A stretch of DNA of 64,000 nt from Henckelia pumila (GCF_033568475.1 NC_133122.1:78763442-78827441); one strand, 5' to 3'; counted from the first letter of the stretch, positions 24,544 to 36,628 are shown. The notes: generated from the sequence alone by a model not told the origin. Program-made: numbers and translations.

Positions 24544-26391
24544 TGCTGGAACATGGTCGTTCTCCGGATCAATAAAGAAAGTAATACCCGGTGCAGCGGA
24601 AGTTTTAAAATTCTTATATGGAACGATTCCATATGGGTATCAAATTCCTACGATTAAAATAGATAACATAAAATTTAAACAATGTAAATTATACCTCAAA
24701 ATCTCGAAGCGAGATTATGGACACCAACAGATTAAACTGCTCTTGTTGTATATCCCAGGAACTGATGAACGAACGTTTCTTCAATTAGGTCCACGAACAG
24801 AAATTTAATCCCTCTGACAGACTGCACTAGAAAGTCTATCAGATGTTTCTACGATGAGATAGAACAGATATGATCTGTTAAATCAGTCTGCAAATTCAAA
24901 AATTCACAGACTGAATTTTCGAACACTGTGAGAGAGGGGGAGGGGTCGGCCGAATTCCTTGAGAGAATGCTCTCTAGGGTTTCGAAATTTTGACCTGTGT
25001 TATGTGTAATTTCTGTACTGCAATAACTTATTTATAATATGTGGGCTGCTAACAGCTTAGGGCCCATTAGTCATAAGTTCAAGCCTGACAGGCAAAGCCC
25101 GCATGTTCAGAAATTAATATAAAATTCATCATGACTCAGATTGATAAACCAATTTCACCAATGTATACAAAAACCATTTCTGCATCTTTTAAAGTCAAGA
25201 TAAATTTTCTGAATCTAAATTCAGTGATTTCCAAAAATGTCCATCACTATGTCATTTTAGGAAATCTTACTCCCTCTATTCTTAAATAAGATGTCCCACT
25301 TCTCTATTCACTAAATTTAACTCTTTAAATTTAATTATCTCAACCGGGATTAGAAATCCATTACTTGTGTGACCCTCAATGGTTCAGGGATACAGCTAGC
25401 CGTGGGCTCACAACTCCTTGTGACTCGGAACAACAATTTCCGACTTACCCAACGAATCATGGTAAGAGCGCCTAGCAACATCGCCCCATAATTCCCTAGG
25501 TGTCACTGATAGTGCCTGCAAGAACCAATAGATTTTGGTTAGCGTACAGTACGGTCCCTTCAACCATATATCCCGATCGAATCAACAACCATTGGTAAAT
25601 CGAGAGTTGTTCGAGATTCGATAACTATGCAATGCATCTTGAAGATCAAATAGTGACATCAAATGTGCTACTAAGAAACCATTTCTTAAAGCACATCATG
25701 TACTCTGGCCAGAGATTTGTCACACTAATATCTCCTCAGATTGCATAGGATATCCACACTCGCAAGTGTGCGGTGAATCCTTGACAACAAAGCATCGACT
25801 CCTATATGTGTCGTAATTGTACCCAATCCCGACACCTGATGACCCTTATAGAGTCGGTAAACGAGTCAAAGCACAGTACTAGCATATAGAGTCTCAATGA
25901 TGTTTCAAGTAATAAGGACTAATGGTGTACAACCAAAAACGCGGACTATATCCACTCGATAAGTGATAACCACTTGAAAAGTTCGAATAGGGTAGTTCGA
26001 TCATTCATCATATGAATATCCATTTGCATGCTTCGAACATCTCTATGTTCCATACCAATGAAACATGGTACTCGGCATCGCAAATGCTAGTCTCAATCTC
26101 GAGCGATCCTTATCCTTATTTGTGGACGGCTTAATTGACTAGGAACTGTTTAGAATATACAGTGAACATAAGATGTGTTTCATGATAGTGATCTCTCTAT
26201 ATTCACTATCTCATCTTACTTTAGTATATTCAAGGTCTTTATCAAAATAGCAATAGTATATCATTATATAATAATAAGATAAAGTGAACGCCATTTAAAG
26301 AACGTATATTATATTAAACAAAGATTGTTTACAAAAAGAGACTCTCAAAGCCCTTAGCCACAAGTTGGCTAACGGGGCATCAACTTTTTCA
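24544..26391 (-). repeat. 5' LTR of the minus-strand copia, 1848 bp
   Basis: On the + strand it opens TGCTGGAACATGG and closes CATCAACTTTTTCA. The flanking GTTAT duplicates 16980-16984. As the 5' LTR it would hold the promoter driving transcription leftwards. Confidence 0.95.
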
Positions 26392-26802
26392 GTTATAGCT
26401 AAGTATGCGGGTAATTATTGGGACTTTAAAATTTTTGGGTGCAAAAAAATCCGACGGTGCGTAATTTTATCTCAAGAGAGTTGTGTTGTGTTGATGGATT
26501 ATTGAGATGAGGGTTCTTGATTGTGAAACTTACACTGAAGTGTCCTAGGTCGGTGAACAGTCTTGAAACTTTGTCTCTCGAAGTTGCATGTAGCTGGGAT
26601 AACATGTCACACACACACGTTCACATTCGACTGAAACTTTATCATTGATAATCGAGAGTAGTTGTAAACTTGTTTTTGTGTGAGAAAACTTCTCTGAGGC
26701 TATGTTATGCATGATTCGTCCTTGCTTATGTGTTTTTTATGTTTTCATTTTGTTTTTGCATGACTTGCTCGAGGGCGAGCAAGGATAAAGTGTGGGGGAA
26801 TT
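26392..26802 (+). other. Gypsy 3' untranslated region, right of the copia insertion, ending in a polypurine tract
   Basis: It continues the sequence broken at 16984 (phrases such as AGCTAAGTATGCGG match 16801-16915). It ends GGATAAAGTGTGGGGGAATT, a polypurine tract, directly before the LTR start. GCTCGAGGGCGAGCAAGGAT at 26768-26787 is also found at 50801-50820 in the second Athila-type element, so the two share their 3' ends. Confidence 0.75.
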
Positions 26803-28158
26803 TGATAGTCGTGTTTGTGTTGCATATTTTAACATCATTTTGTTGTTGTTTTGCATGCATTTATGTGTTTTAATTCGGTATTATGTTCATATTTCATATA
26901 GTGTGTCTAAATTACATGTTCCCTGGTTTATTTTGTAGGATGTGGCATTTTGAAGAACATATGGACATAACTTTGGTCGCTCGATCCATCAAACTTTACC
27001 GATCGAGCGAGGGAGTTGAATCAAGGAACATAAGGACAGAACTTTGGCTGCTCGATCCGCCAACTTCAACCGATCGAGCGGCCGGAAGGAAAATTGCGGA
27101 CAAATTCAAGACAGAGTTTTGCTCGCTCGATCCGTCAACTTCTACCGATCGAGCGAGACGGGCTGTTCGGGAAAGAATTTGTAATTTTGAAAACTCTATT
27201 TTTAAGGATTCTAGTCTTTTATTAGGTCATTAGTTCATTTTTTGAGTTTTAATTATCAGAATTTGGGAATTAGAACACCAAGTATTCCTTGGCGGCTAGG
27301 TTTTATTCCAACTTTTCTTAAATTTTTTCTCTTCTTTTGATTTTTCTTTTGTTTTTCTTGAATCGTTGTGGCTAGTTTCTAGAACTTGGTTGAGGAAGAC
27401 AAGCCCTTGATTTTATTTGTTTGTGAGATTCGAATTTTCAGTGTTTAATTATTATTGAGTATCAAAAGTTTTTTTGGATTATTTCATGTTTGTATGTGAG
27501 ATTTTTGTATTGATCGCCTTAGGATTTTGCTATACAATCTACTTCTAAATTAGAATTCAAATGCGTAATTGTTTGAATCAAATAATTTTCAAAGCAACTA
27601 CGATTGATATTTTCCGCTTGAGAATTTATTAAATTGTAGGAACATCTCTTGACTAGATTAAATACATCCGCTTGTGTATGTGCTGTCTAGATTCATTAGT
27701 TTTACTCGTTTGCATGCGTCCTTGAGTTTAAATCTAATCGCTTGTATTGGATTGATTCATTGGTAAGGGTTAATTTAGAACGCTTGTGTCTAGTTAACTA
27801 AGATTAAGGTGAAACATGAATTTAATTTCCAGCGATGAATATTCAAAAGGAATTAATTATTTTTAGATAATCGATGATCGAATGAATAATTTCAAGGGTG
27901 TAGTCGATCGAAACCAAGACTTGTTTTAATTGATTTCTTCAGTATAATTTTCAATCTTTCATGTTAGTAATAAAATTTAAATTTAAGCGTTGTTACTTTT
28001 TAGTAGTTAATTAAAAACTCAAAACCCCCCTTTATTTTCTTTTAGAATACAATAAATTTCACTTTTCTCGTTTAAACGATCCCCACTCTCACTACTGCAT
28101 ATTTTATTTATCTGAATTGAGTCGGGTAATTTGGGCACGACACGACTAAGCACTACCA
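26803..28158 (+). repeat. 3' LTR of the Athila/Tat-type gypsy element, about 1356 bp
   Basis: Begins TGATAGTCGTG after the polypurine tract. It ends GCACTACCA at 28158, where a chromovirus reading frame begins. Its 3' third matches the LTRs at 46141-52515 (for example GAATTGAGTCGGGTAATTTGG and GGTGTAGTCGA). Three hairpins with arms of the CGCTCGATC / GATCGAGCG type lie at 26978-27010, 27049-27081 and 27121-27157. The other LTR lies outside the window, so no target duplication could be checked. Confidence 0.8.
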
Positions 28159-28389
28159 AGCATATCTCTAGTCATGGTCCAATGGAAGCATCAAGAAACT
28201 GATGAAACGACTTGGGAGTTAGAGAGTCGTATGCGTTAGGAGCATCCCGAGTTGTTTTGACGGATGTATCTTATTTCGATTTCAGAACTTGTACTATGTA
28301 AAATGTTCAGTTGTAATACATAAATTTTACTATTTTATTTTAATATCCTAGGCATAAGAGAAATTTTCAAGGTTACGTAAACTAGGATG
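28159..28389 (+). pseudogene. Chromovirus pol end (chromodomain C-terminal piece) and 3' flank
   Basis: One frame reads SLVMVQWKHQETDETTWELESRM, a stop in place of Arg, then EHPELF. This is the closing strand and helix of the integrase-attached chromodomain of Tekay-like chromoviruses, comparable with VLWHNQLIEETTWETE in the element at 54938-55150. The gypsy LTR edge at 28158 falls just upstream, so the Athila-type element probably inserted into this chromovirus gene. The remaining bases to about 28389 are AT-rich 3' flank. Confidence 0.75.
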
Positions 28390-28408
28390 ATAAGAATTTG
28401 GAAAAGGG

Positions 28409-29290
28409 TTACCTCGATATCTTGCATAGCCTCTGGTGTTGATGTATCTCGTCTGGAGTGTGTGACTCTTCAATGGTGATCGCCACACCTTCAAAATTCA
28501 CTGTACTCACCTTGTTCATCACTGTCATTTGTGTAGTCAATGCTGAGACTTGAGCAGAAAGTGATGTTATTGGATCAAATGCATAGATTCCGGCTAATTT
28601 CTTTACTCCAGCTCGTTTAGTAGGCCATTGAAAGCTATTGATCTTCATCTGTTCCAGCATGTCATACACTTGAGAAGAGTCCTTTGAAAATATAGTGCCT
28701 CCAGAAGCTGAATCCACATACATCCTCGTGGGTGCATTCAAATCGTTGTAAAACAATTCGATTTGCATCCAGTAGTCCTTGTAGTTGTGGTTTGGGAACC
28801 TTCTCAATAAGTCCTTGTACAGCTTCCATGCCTTGTACAGATGTTCTAAATCATGCTTCCTAAATGTGTTGATCTCAATCTTCAATTGGATGGACTTAGA
28901 AGGTGGAAAATATTTTTCTAGAAATTTGACTACCATGTCCTTCCAAGTAATTATTCTCCCCAATGGTTGTGATTTAAGAAAACATATTTTCTGATCCATG
29001 AGAGAAAACGAAAACAAACTCAGTTTAATAATATCCTCAGAAACATCATTAATTTTTACCGTATCCGTGATCTTCAGGAATGTCCTCAGATGCAGGTGAG
29101 GATCTGCAGTGGCGCTTCCATTAAACTGGTTTTGCTGAACCATGTTGATCAGTGCAGACTTCAACTCAAAATTATTTGCATTGATAGTCCCTCGAGCTAT
29201 GCTAAAATAGTGGCCATGGATCACTAGTTTGAAGTGATCTCTGATCGGCACTAAGGGTACCAGTTGTTCATCTTCGTTGTTTTCCGCCAT
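28409..29290 (-). pseudogene. Athila/Tat-type gag, 293-codon open frame, C-terminally truncated
   Basis: An uninterrupted frame runs from MAENNEDEQLVPLVPIRDHFK (ATG at 29290) into the retroviral-type gag core. It includes FLKITDTVKINDVSEDIIKLSLF, ITWKDMVVKFLEKYFP, FRKHDLEHLYKAWKLYKDLLRRFP, FYNDLNAPTRMYVDSASGGTIF and MLEQMKINSFQWP. Retrotransposon gag of this class forms the particle that packages element RNA. The frame wanders after THTPDEIH (stop at 28409) and the rest of the element is absent: the left neighbour at 28389 is chromovirus sequence. Upstream lie its own leader, tRNA-Asp-type primer site (29504-29521) and LTR. A close relative lies at 36629-38205. Confidence 0.85.
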
Positions 29291-29503
29291 TGACTTGATT
29301 TTCTCACTTCTCTTTTCCTTAATTCTCTTTTGGTTCTCTCGATCTCAAGATAAAAAGTAGAGAATCAAGGTTGTGAGTTCTTCGCATAAACTTCAAAGCA
29401 GAAAAATAACAACGAATTTGTAACTAAAAAAAATTAAAAAAACTCTAAATTAAAAAATCTAGACTAATTGGTAATAATACTAATATAAATTCAAATAAAA
29501 TAC

Positions 29504-29521
29504 TCCCCGAAAATGGCGCCA
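29504..29521 (-). other. Primer binding site, TGGCGCC type
   Basis: The reverse complement reads TGGCGCCATTTTCGGGGA. Plant Athila/Tat gypsy elements often use a TGGCGCCGTTGCCGGGGA-like site thought to pair with tRNA-Asp, and this is a variant. It lies 6 bases from the LTR edge at 29528, between LTR and gag as expected. Confidence 0.8.
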
Positions 29522-29527
29522 AAAACT

Positions 29528-30943
29528 TGTTCGTGATTTATGCTCGCAAGTACACGATGTCAAATTTTAATAAAATGTGAGTAGAATATCATTCCACGAG
29601 GAGTATGCATTGAAAATTATATCAATTCTTGTAATTAAAATAGACTAGTCATTATCTTAAAAATATTAGAAATCAAATTTTTTGAAAATTAAATATATTA
29701 TCTAGAAAATTCAACAAGAAAACACACACAATTGAGAAATATAATGAGAGAAAATTATCTAGAGGTTTTATTTCACTTTTTCGACGATGACTACTTCTAG
29801 AAAATTTATGTTCATGAATTCCTTTTGTTTACTAGCCAAGAATACTTAATTATTTTTATTTCCCTTTTCCTAGTAAAAAATAGAATTTATCAATTAAATT
29901 TTGATTCCAATATCCCTATTAAAAATCTAGACTTGATTAATTATGGAAAATGATGTTCTTACCTAAGCTCGCTCTGCTGACGTTTTATGACTCTTGAACT
30001 ATATAAACATGCAACATTGTATTTTTCTATTATCCTATTCAAAATCTCCTCTCCCGAGTGTCAGATTCAAATTAATTTAAAATTTAATCTATGACCAGAA
30101 AATTAAAAGGCATTAAAATCCATAAAACACAATTAAACTTGAGGAATTCAACCACATAAATCAAAAAGTCATAAAAATTGTCTCAACTAAGCTACGTCAT
30201 TTCTCTATAATAAAAAACTTAGTTCATAACAAAAGAAACAAAAACAAGTCATGTTTATGAATCTAGACATTAAACTTCAATATTAAAAGGAAAAAAAACG
30301 AAGAAAAACGAAGTCAAATCCGTGTCTCTGTCTCAAGATTTAGCATTCTTCGTCTTCACAATCGATCTTCCTTCAATTCCTTGTTTTCTCTTGTGTCGTT
30401 TAGCTCTCAAATCTGATATATATGTGTGTTTTGGGAGGCTGATATCCATCCTCTGTAGGTTAGAATATTTCTCTTATAAGCCTCGAAGCCCGGCAATCAA
30501 AGCCCAACACGTCTGGTATTTTGGATCTCTAAAACTCTTATTTTCTTTCCTTTTTCCGCACAGGATCGATGCATAGTCACTTTTATGCATTGCCTTGATG
30601 TTTCTTTTTCATGTCCACTCCAGTGGCACCTAGGCACCACCCTCACAGCTCCCATCACATATTGAGGAGCCTAGGCACCACTCTACAATCCCAAAATCAC
30701 TTTCTGGCGCTTTAGGCGCCTCCTTTAGTGCTTAAGCTCTTCTTTTGTGCTCCCAAAATCATTCTTTAATTTATCTTTAACCTCCTTTATATCCTCAACA
30801 CATCTCTTTTCATGCAATTCATGTATCTTGCATACTTTCTACATATCACAAAAACAACAACGAAATGTGCATAATACCTCTCGATTCATGAAAAAATCCA
30901 AGCTAAGTCATATAATATTTAAGTGCATAAATTGCACTTATCA
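29528..30943 (-). repeat. 5' LTR of a truncated Athila/Tat-type element, about 1416 bp
   Basis: In element orientation it starts TGATAAGTGCAATTTATGC (right end, 30943) and finishes CACGAACA (left end, 29528), followed by the primer site. It contains a block of short GC-rich partial dyads at 30610-30725 (GGCGCTTTAGGCGCC at 30706-30720, and CCTAGGCACC repeats). No second LTR was found, so only the 5' part of this element survives. Confidence 0.75.
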
Positions 30944-31990
30944 CTTTGGCAACCTTTGCTCCCAAGCCCTAGTCACCAACTACGCACAAGTCCAACACCT
31001 GCGCAACCTGCAACTTTTCCGTCGAATGGGGTGTCTATGTTGAAAAACATAAACGTGAGAGACATTCGCTCAGCACCAAAGGTACGAGTATACAATTAAT
31101 ATGAAGCATGCAAATGACTGGGTAACTGGTTAACTATTAAGTCCTGCTCAGTATAGATGCCAAATGAGTGTGTAATAAAATATGGGGTCAACTCCACTGG
31201 GTAAATCCCCACACGTCAAGATCATCACAACGTCAGTCCTCATCATCATGGAGTCTCTCATTGTCCGGCCATATAACAAGGGTGTAGGGCTGAGTGACCC
31301 TAATCGAAAGGCTATCTTGATGGATATACGACTCAACATGTATATGCACATGCAACATAATATAATAAAGCAGTAAAAAATGGATCATGGTAGATAAAAT
31401 GAAACATATAAGTATGCATACACACTAGAATCTCAGTCAGTACTTATGTACCTCTACTACTGGTCTGTGTCATCACTGTCTAGTTCATCACTACTTGCCA
31501 AGTTAATATCATATCACTAATACTGGTAAAAAAGAATTAACTAAGCTAATAGATACTACTAAATACTACTAGGGATCATGGACTATACCTGTGTTCGTCA
31601 TCAGCATGTTGTTGTTGAAGGCCCCAACCCCGACATAGCTCTACTACAAGCTCCGTAGATCCCCAGTAGAAACACTCAAAATACACACTTGAATAATTGG
31701 AACACCTAAAACATGCATTGATTATGGGAAATCCGCGGCCTATTTATAGGAAAATTTCGGAAGGTTTGAACTCGCATGCTAGCCAATTTTCTAACTCTTA
31801 CTAATCGGAAGCTCTGATCAAATCTTCCGAGGCTCCGATCTTCCGATACCTTAATTCAGAAGCTCCGATCTCTCATGCAATACATGTGTGAACAAAACTG
31901 GGACAACACACAACACAAGTAGTTTGGAGATTTTACCACTCCTTCATATCTTTGATGTAGTAACTCGGTTACCATTTTAAGTTTATTAAA
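30944..31990 (-). repeat. Chromovirus-type LTR fragment, minus orientation
   Basis: The reverse complement aligns by eye with the + orientation LTRs next door. The phrase GAATGGGGTGT, the GAGTGACACTCGCTCAG-type segment and the CTATAAATA box (31741-31749) all recur. The part near 31790-31880 carries the CGGAAGCTCCGATC dyads. The 3' end of the LTR is missing at 30943, cut by the Athila LTR. The 5' edge at about 31990 is approximate. Confidence 0.6.
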
Positions 31991-33459
31991 TGTTAAACAT
32001 GATCAAGAATTATTAATTTAAATAAATCAATTGCATAACTGATTTTAGAATAAAATTCTAGGCTTCGGACCGTCGGGAGGGTTTGGAAGATCCGAAGGTG
32101 GTTCAGAAGCACCAAAGTGATCAGAGTCAAGATCAGAAGCAGTGGTAGAGTTTGGAAGATCCAAACAGTGTTAGGCCATGCAGATTGTGAGGTTTCAACT
32201 ACAGAGACACATGAGAGTTTTGAAAGGTCTGAGCTATGGTTCAAAAGGTCCAAACCCAACCAACCACTTAGGTTTCAAGATTCTTTAGACACATCAGTGC
32301 ATCATGAGATCGGAAGGACCAAAGAGGGAGATCAGAGTTTCTGAAGTAGCCAGTTATGAATGTGGCTTGCATGTAGAGATCAGATCATGTGATCCAGGGA
32401 TCGAAATGTCTGATCGTCACCTATAAATAGGCAATTTGAGATCATTTTCCTTGCTCATTTCACATTTTCCCTCGTCTATTTAGTGCTTTCTTGGGCGTTC
32501 TAGCCATCCAATCGAAGACCGACAGTAGAGGGGCCCTCGGATTAATGGTGGAGCTGTTTCCATGATGCAGGGCCTTCGACTACAAAGGGCTAACGACGGA
32601 TGTAGGTATATGTTTAGACTCTTAATAGATTTTGGGATTAGATATTAGTCTAGTTAAGGATTTTACTAAGCAATAAGTGATATAGTATTTACTTAATTAT
32701 AGGCTTGGACTTGTGAGCCAAATTTTTTGGATTTTTTTTAGTGTTATGAAAGTACTATTCGAGATATCCTGATTATATATGCCTATTCTATGTGTTTCAT
32801 GTTTATTTTGCATGTTTTATGTGCATGTATATTAATTGTCATGATCATTATGCTGCATGAATTATTATGATGAGCCTATACATTGTTATATATAGCCAGT
32901 AGTGGAGTCACTCAGCCCCGTATTTCTCGGCAGATGGTTGGACCTGCTAGTATGGGATCAGGTCACCTATATCCACAATTTATTTTGGTATGTGTGCCAC
33001 CTCCTGATGCAATAGTCCAACATGCTACATACCATGGCACCTTCCTGACTGACCAAAGTTTGACCGTGATAGGATTCTGGTACCCTGTACATTTGCATTC
33101 AGACATTCATAGCATGTGTATACTCATAATTTCATACTGATCCTTGTTATCTCTCACGTCCTCAGTTTTTTTCTTGGACACCCCATTCCACGGGGAAGAC
33201 CTTAGGTTGGATGGACCTAGCGGGATGGTTGTTGAGGCAGAGTCTGCAATGTTCTGAGGAGTTGGTTTCGGGTTTCTTTTCAAGTTTTGTGTTTTATACT
33301 CTTTCAAATATATTTGTATAATATTTTGGGTATCGCTAGACTTTTAGTTGGGTTTTATTGTCTTAAGTTTTCGCTGTTTAATTTTATTATGTTTATCTTA
33401 GGTTAATTTCATGCTTTTAGTTACGTTAAGTAGGTACTGATCTTGAATGGGTCACTACA
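31991..33459 (+). repeat. Chromovirus-type LTR copy 1, plus orientation
   Basis: The right end is firm (GGGTCACTACA at 33459); the left end (TGTTAAACATG at 31991) is a best guess. It contains dyads of the GGTTTGGAAGATCCGAA type at 32050-32200, a TATA box CTATAAATAG at 32421-32430, and the segment that matches copy 2 (GTGTGCCACCTCCTGATGCAAT and others). No internal region lies on either side, so it looks like a solo or broken LTR. Confidence 0.6.
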
Positions 33460-35070
33460 ATCCGAACTCGCCACTTATCAATCTCCTTATGAAAACACAT
33501 TGATCAAATAGATGCTACAGTTCGGACGGTCCGAACCAATACCCTATATTAGCTAGATTTCCTAATTAATTTAATCAACTGCCTAAACAAGTTTAATTGG
33601 TCAAAAAATGATTAAGTAATCCTCATTTGGTTTAATGAGCTAAAAATCGGGTTCAGGATGATCACAAATGGTCCATATAGCCCCAAGTGTCTGGGTAGTA
33701 GTTCGAAAGCTCTGAAGAGCAGATCGGAAGTTCCGAAAAAGTTTTGAAGGAATTTTTGAAGAACAGATGTAGCAAACAGTTCGGATGTTCCAAACATTAG
33801 ATCGGAAGATCCGATCTCCTTTGGATAAGAAACTATGTGCTTTTTGAATGATGACTTGAATCAAGGGAGTTCGGAAGCTCCAAACCACATGTTCGGAAGA
33901 TCCGAAAAAAATACAGAGAGTTGTCCAATCATAGGACACGCATTCAGTGGATAGAGATCGGGAGATCTGAAGGCACGTTCGGAAGCTTCGAACCAGTAAT
34001 CGGAAATTCTTATCGTTTTCTATAAATAGTGGGCCGAGGCAGCCATTTACCTTTCCAATTCTAGTGTTTTCTCTCTTGTTCTGGTATGTTTTTAAGGGTT
34101 TCTATGCGTCATCTTGAGGGCTAGGTGGTAACGAAGCGTTACCGGGATCATAGCAAAGAAATGCCTAGAGTTTGAGGATATCGCCATCTAAGGGTTGACA
34201 ACGTATGCATGTATAATTCAAGACTCTAATTAGTTGTTGGGGTAGCTATTAGTCTAATCAAGACTTTTAGTACACAATTAGTGATATGGTAATTACTTGC
34301 TTATAGACTTGGACTCATGAGTCAAAGTTGCTAGATAACCAGATTAGAGGTACGAACGTACTATCCGAGATATCTTGGTTAAGAATTTATGTTATATTTT
34401 TTCATGTTTATATGGCATGTTTGATGTGCATATATTATGTCATGATTATTATGTTGCATAAATTATTGTGTTGATATTGTATCTTAATATACCCATAGTG
34501 AGGTCTCTCAGCCCCTTGTTCTCGAGTGAATGGTTGGACCCATTTGTACGGGATAAGGTCACCTATATCAAGACATTCATTCTGGTGTGTGATCCACCTC
34601 TTGATGTAATGGTCCAAAGTGATATATACCATGAAGCCACTTGATTGAGCAGAGTTCTACTGTTATAGGTTTCCAGTACCCGTACATTTGCATTAGCACT
34701 CATAGCATGTGTATACTTATACTTTCGTACTGAGCGTTTTTATCATTCGCGTCCTCGATTTTTGTCTTGGACACTCCATTCAACGGGACAAATCTTAAGT
34801 TTGACAGACCCGGAGGGAGCGGTCATTGATGCTACAGTTTTTCTTTGGATCATGATTGTTTCTAGGCTCAGGTTGAGAGTATTTTCAATAATGTTTTCGA
34901 TGGGGTTTGTAAAAACTATATATCTCACCTTGGGTTTTAGGGCCGATTGTATTCTGTCGGTTGATTTGTTGTAAGGTTTATTTTCCAATGTTTTTAATTT
35001 GTATTCACTCTTCAAGATTTAATTGCATGCTATTATTTTTAAGTAGATGATCCAGGAGCGGGTAACTATA
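33460..35070 (+). repeat. Chromovirus-type LTR copy 2, plus orientation
   Basis: Matches copy 1 over at least 34300-34830 and ends GGTAACTATA where copy 1 has GGTCACTACA. A weak primer-like CTGTATCAGTGC follows at 35075. It carries many GTTCGGAAGCTCC-type dyads between 33520 and 34010, including a perfect 17-base palindrome at 33520-33536, and a TATAAATAG box at 34021-34029. The left boundary is not resolved. Confidence 0.6.
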
Positions 35071-35876
35071 TTTTCTGTATCAGTGCATGAATGAGATTTT
35101 GGGATTTAGAAAAACCTTCTTTAGGATAATATCTATTACCTTTTTTAGATGGCAAGTCACAGTGATGAGAATCACCGGAGCGTACGTATGACACTGGGGT
35201 GATGAGGATGAGTGTGAGCACCATCGGGGACACCGTAGCCACCGTGATGGATGTCGTCGCTTCGACATGCACAATGTTGTTCAGATGGGTCCCAAGCTAT
35301 TGATTGGAGATGAGACTCTAGAGGATGCATAGAAATTGTTAGAGTGGATTGAGGGATGTTTCCTTGTAATCCAATATACTTAGGAGAATTGTATGGAGGT
35401 TGTCAGCTTTTTATTGGAGGGACACACTAGCAAATAGTGGAAGTCCGTGTGTGCACTCCTGTTGCATGAACATATAGAAGCTTCTTGGGCAGAGTACTGT
35501 GCAACATTTTTGAAACTGTATTTTCCTTCTGCACTCCACCAGACCAAATCCATTGACCTCCTGAGCTTGAAGCAGGAAAGCTTGACTGTTGATGAGTATC
35601 AGAAGAAGTTCTTCGAGTTAGTATAATTTTGCCTACATATCAATGCTAGTTCTGAGGCCATGTATGACCACTTTCTCATGGCATCAATCAGGATATTTTT
35701 AATCGTGCTTCAGTCTGGGATGATCCGACATTGTATGAGTGGGTTGTGAACCATTGTCGATGGGATGAGATCAGTCTCTAGTGAAGTAGGACTATTCGGT
35801 CTTCCTGGCCAGCCAGTACTTTGGGACCCAGGAGCAAAATTTTCAAGAGCCTGCTGCATCCACTTCTTCAGTACTC
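35071..35876 (+). pseudogene. Chromovirus gag remnant
   Basis: Weak but readable pieces in one frame include KLLEWIEGCFLV, EVVSFLLEGH, EASWAEYCATFLKLYFPSALHQTKSIDLLSLKQ, LTVDEYQKKFFEL and EAMYDHFLMA. This follows the usual chromovirus gag order (AEEWL, F-L-G-A--WW, F---YFP----K--F--L-QG--SV-EY). Stops replace several residues. It follows an LTR and a primer-like site, so it is the 5' coding part of that element. It is cut at about 35876 by the minus-strand Athila derivative. Confidence 0.7.
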
Positions 35877-35938
35877 ATGAAAAAAATAATATGAAAGAAA
35901 ACAAATAAAAATAAAGCAAATAAACAAAAATAGCTAGA

Positions 35939-35954
35939 TTGGGTTGCCTCCCAA
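35939..35954 (-). other. Pol-end hairpin TTGGGAGGCAACCCAA
   Basis: A 5-bp stem with a 6-nt AGGCAA loop. The same motif lies at 49897-49914 (6-bp stem) and, decayed, at 14250-14265. In each case it sits at the downstream end of the coding region of an Athila/Tat-type element. Confidence 0.7.
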
Positions 35955-36098
35955 GAAGCGCTTAGTTTATAGTTCATAGCCCGACTATATGTCAATTCTA
36001 TCCCGTTGCCACTTTGTTGGAGGTTTTGCCCTTCTCTTTCACCCTCCAAACATATTCAAAAATCCCTTTAAACTTTGATTTCTTTTTTTTTTTGGTAC

Positions 36099-36628
36099 CT
36101 AAGGATCTTTCTCTCTTGCCAAATCTAGAGCACTAACAACTTTGCGACAACTTTCCATCATTTGTGCTTGATCGATCATGAAAACTTTCTCCATGGATGG
36201 ATTTTTAGCCTCCTTGGATAAATTAAAAATTACCTTCTCACCATCAACTCCCATCGTCAGTTCACATTTCTTGACATCTATCTTGACATCAGCAGTAGCC
36301 AAGAACGGTCTCCCCAAAATCAATGGCATATCTGCATCCTCCTCCATATCTAGCACCAAAAAATCTACAGGAAAAATAAATTTATCTATTTTTACCAGAA
36401 CATCTTCAATGACTCCACGCGGAAATTTGATAGATCTATCAGCTAGCTGCAATGCGATTGTCTTGGGCTTCACCTCGCCAAGTCTTAAAATCCTGAAAAC
36501 AGACGAAAGAGTTATATTAATGCTATCTCTAAATCACATAATGCTTTATTAAAATTAGAAGAACCAATAGTGTAAGGAATAGTAAAACTCCCTGGATCCT
36601 TTAGTTTATGTGATATCTTCTTTTGAAG
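36099..36628 (-). pseudogene. Athila/Tat-type aspartic protease domain (broken at the active site)
   Basis: The readable C-terminal part is KPKTIALQLADRSIKFPRGVIEDVLVKIDKFIFPVDFLVLDM, then LILGRPFLATADVKIDVKKCELTM. These are the flap and second hydrophobic strand of retropepsins in this lineage. Upstream the active-site strand reads [10 protein letters not shown] followed by stops, where relatives have DLGASINLMP. A small indel has destroyed the active site. After the domain the frame runs into the pol-end hairpin instead of RT. Confidence 0.75.

Larger units (their letters stand above)
16985..26391 (-). mobile_element. Complete Ty1/copia element, minus strand, with 5-bp target duplication GTTAT
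   Basis: Both ends are defined by sequence. The LTRs at 16985-18832 and 24544-26391 are exactly 1848 bp each, both TG...CA, and the five bases outside are GTTAT at 16980-16984 and again at 26392-26396. The polypurine tract adjoins the 3' LTR and an intact TGGTATCAGAGCCAGG primer site adjoins the 5' LTR. It belongs to the same family as 1441-13052 but lies in the opposite orientation. Over about 365 bases of LTR I counted about 8 differences between its two LTRs, so it is not a recent insertion. The coding region is interrupted, so the element looks non-autonomous now. Confidence 0.95.

Noticed and set aside
28409-29290. Intact 293-codon frame as a domesticated host gag gene
   Set aside because: It has its own leader, primer site and LTR upstream, loses frame at the C-terminus, and has a decayed sibling at 36629-38205. 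Ordinary truncation explains it better, though selection was not tested.
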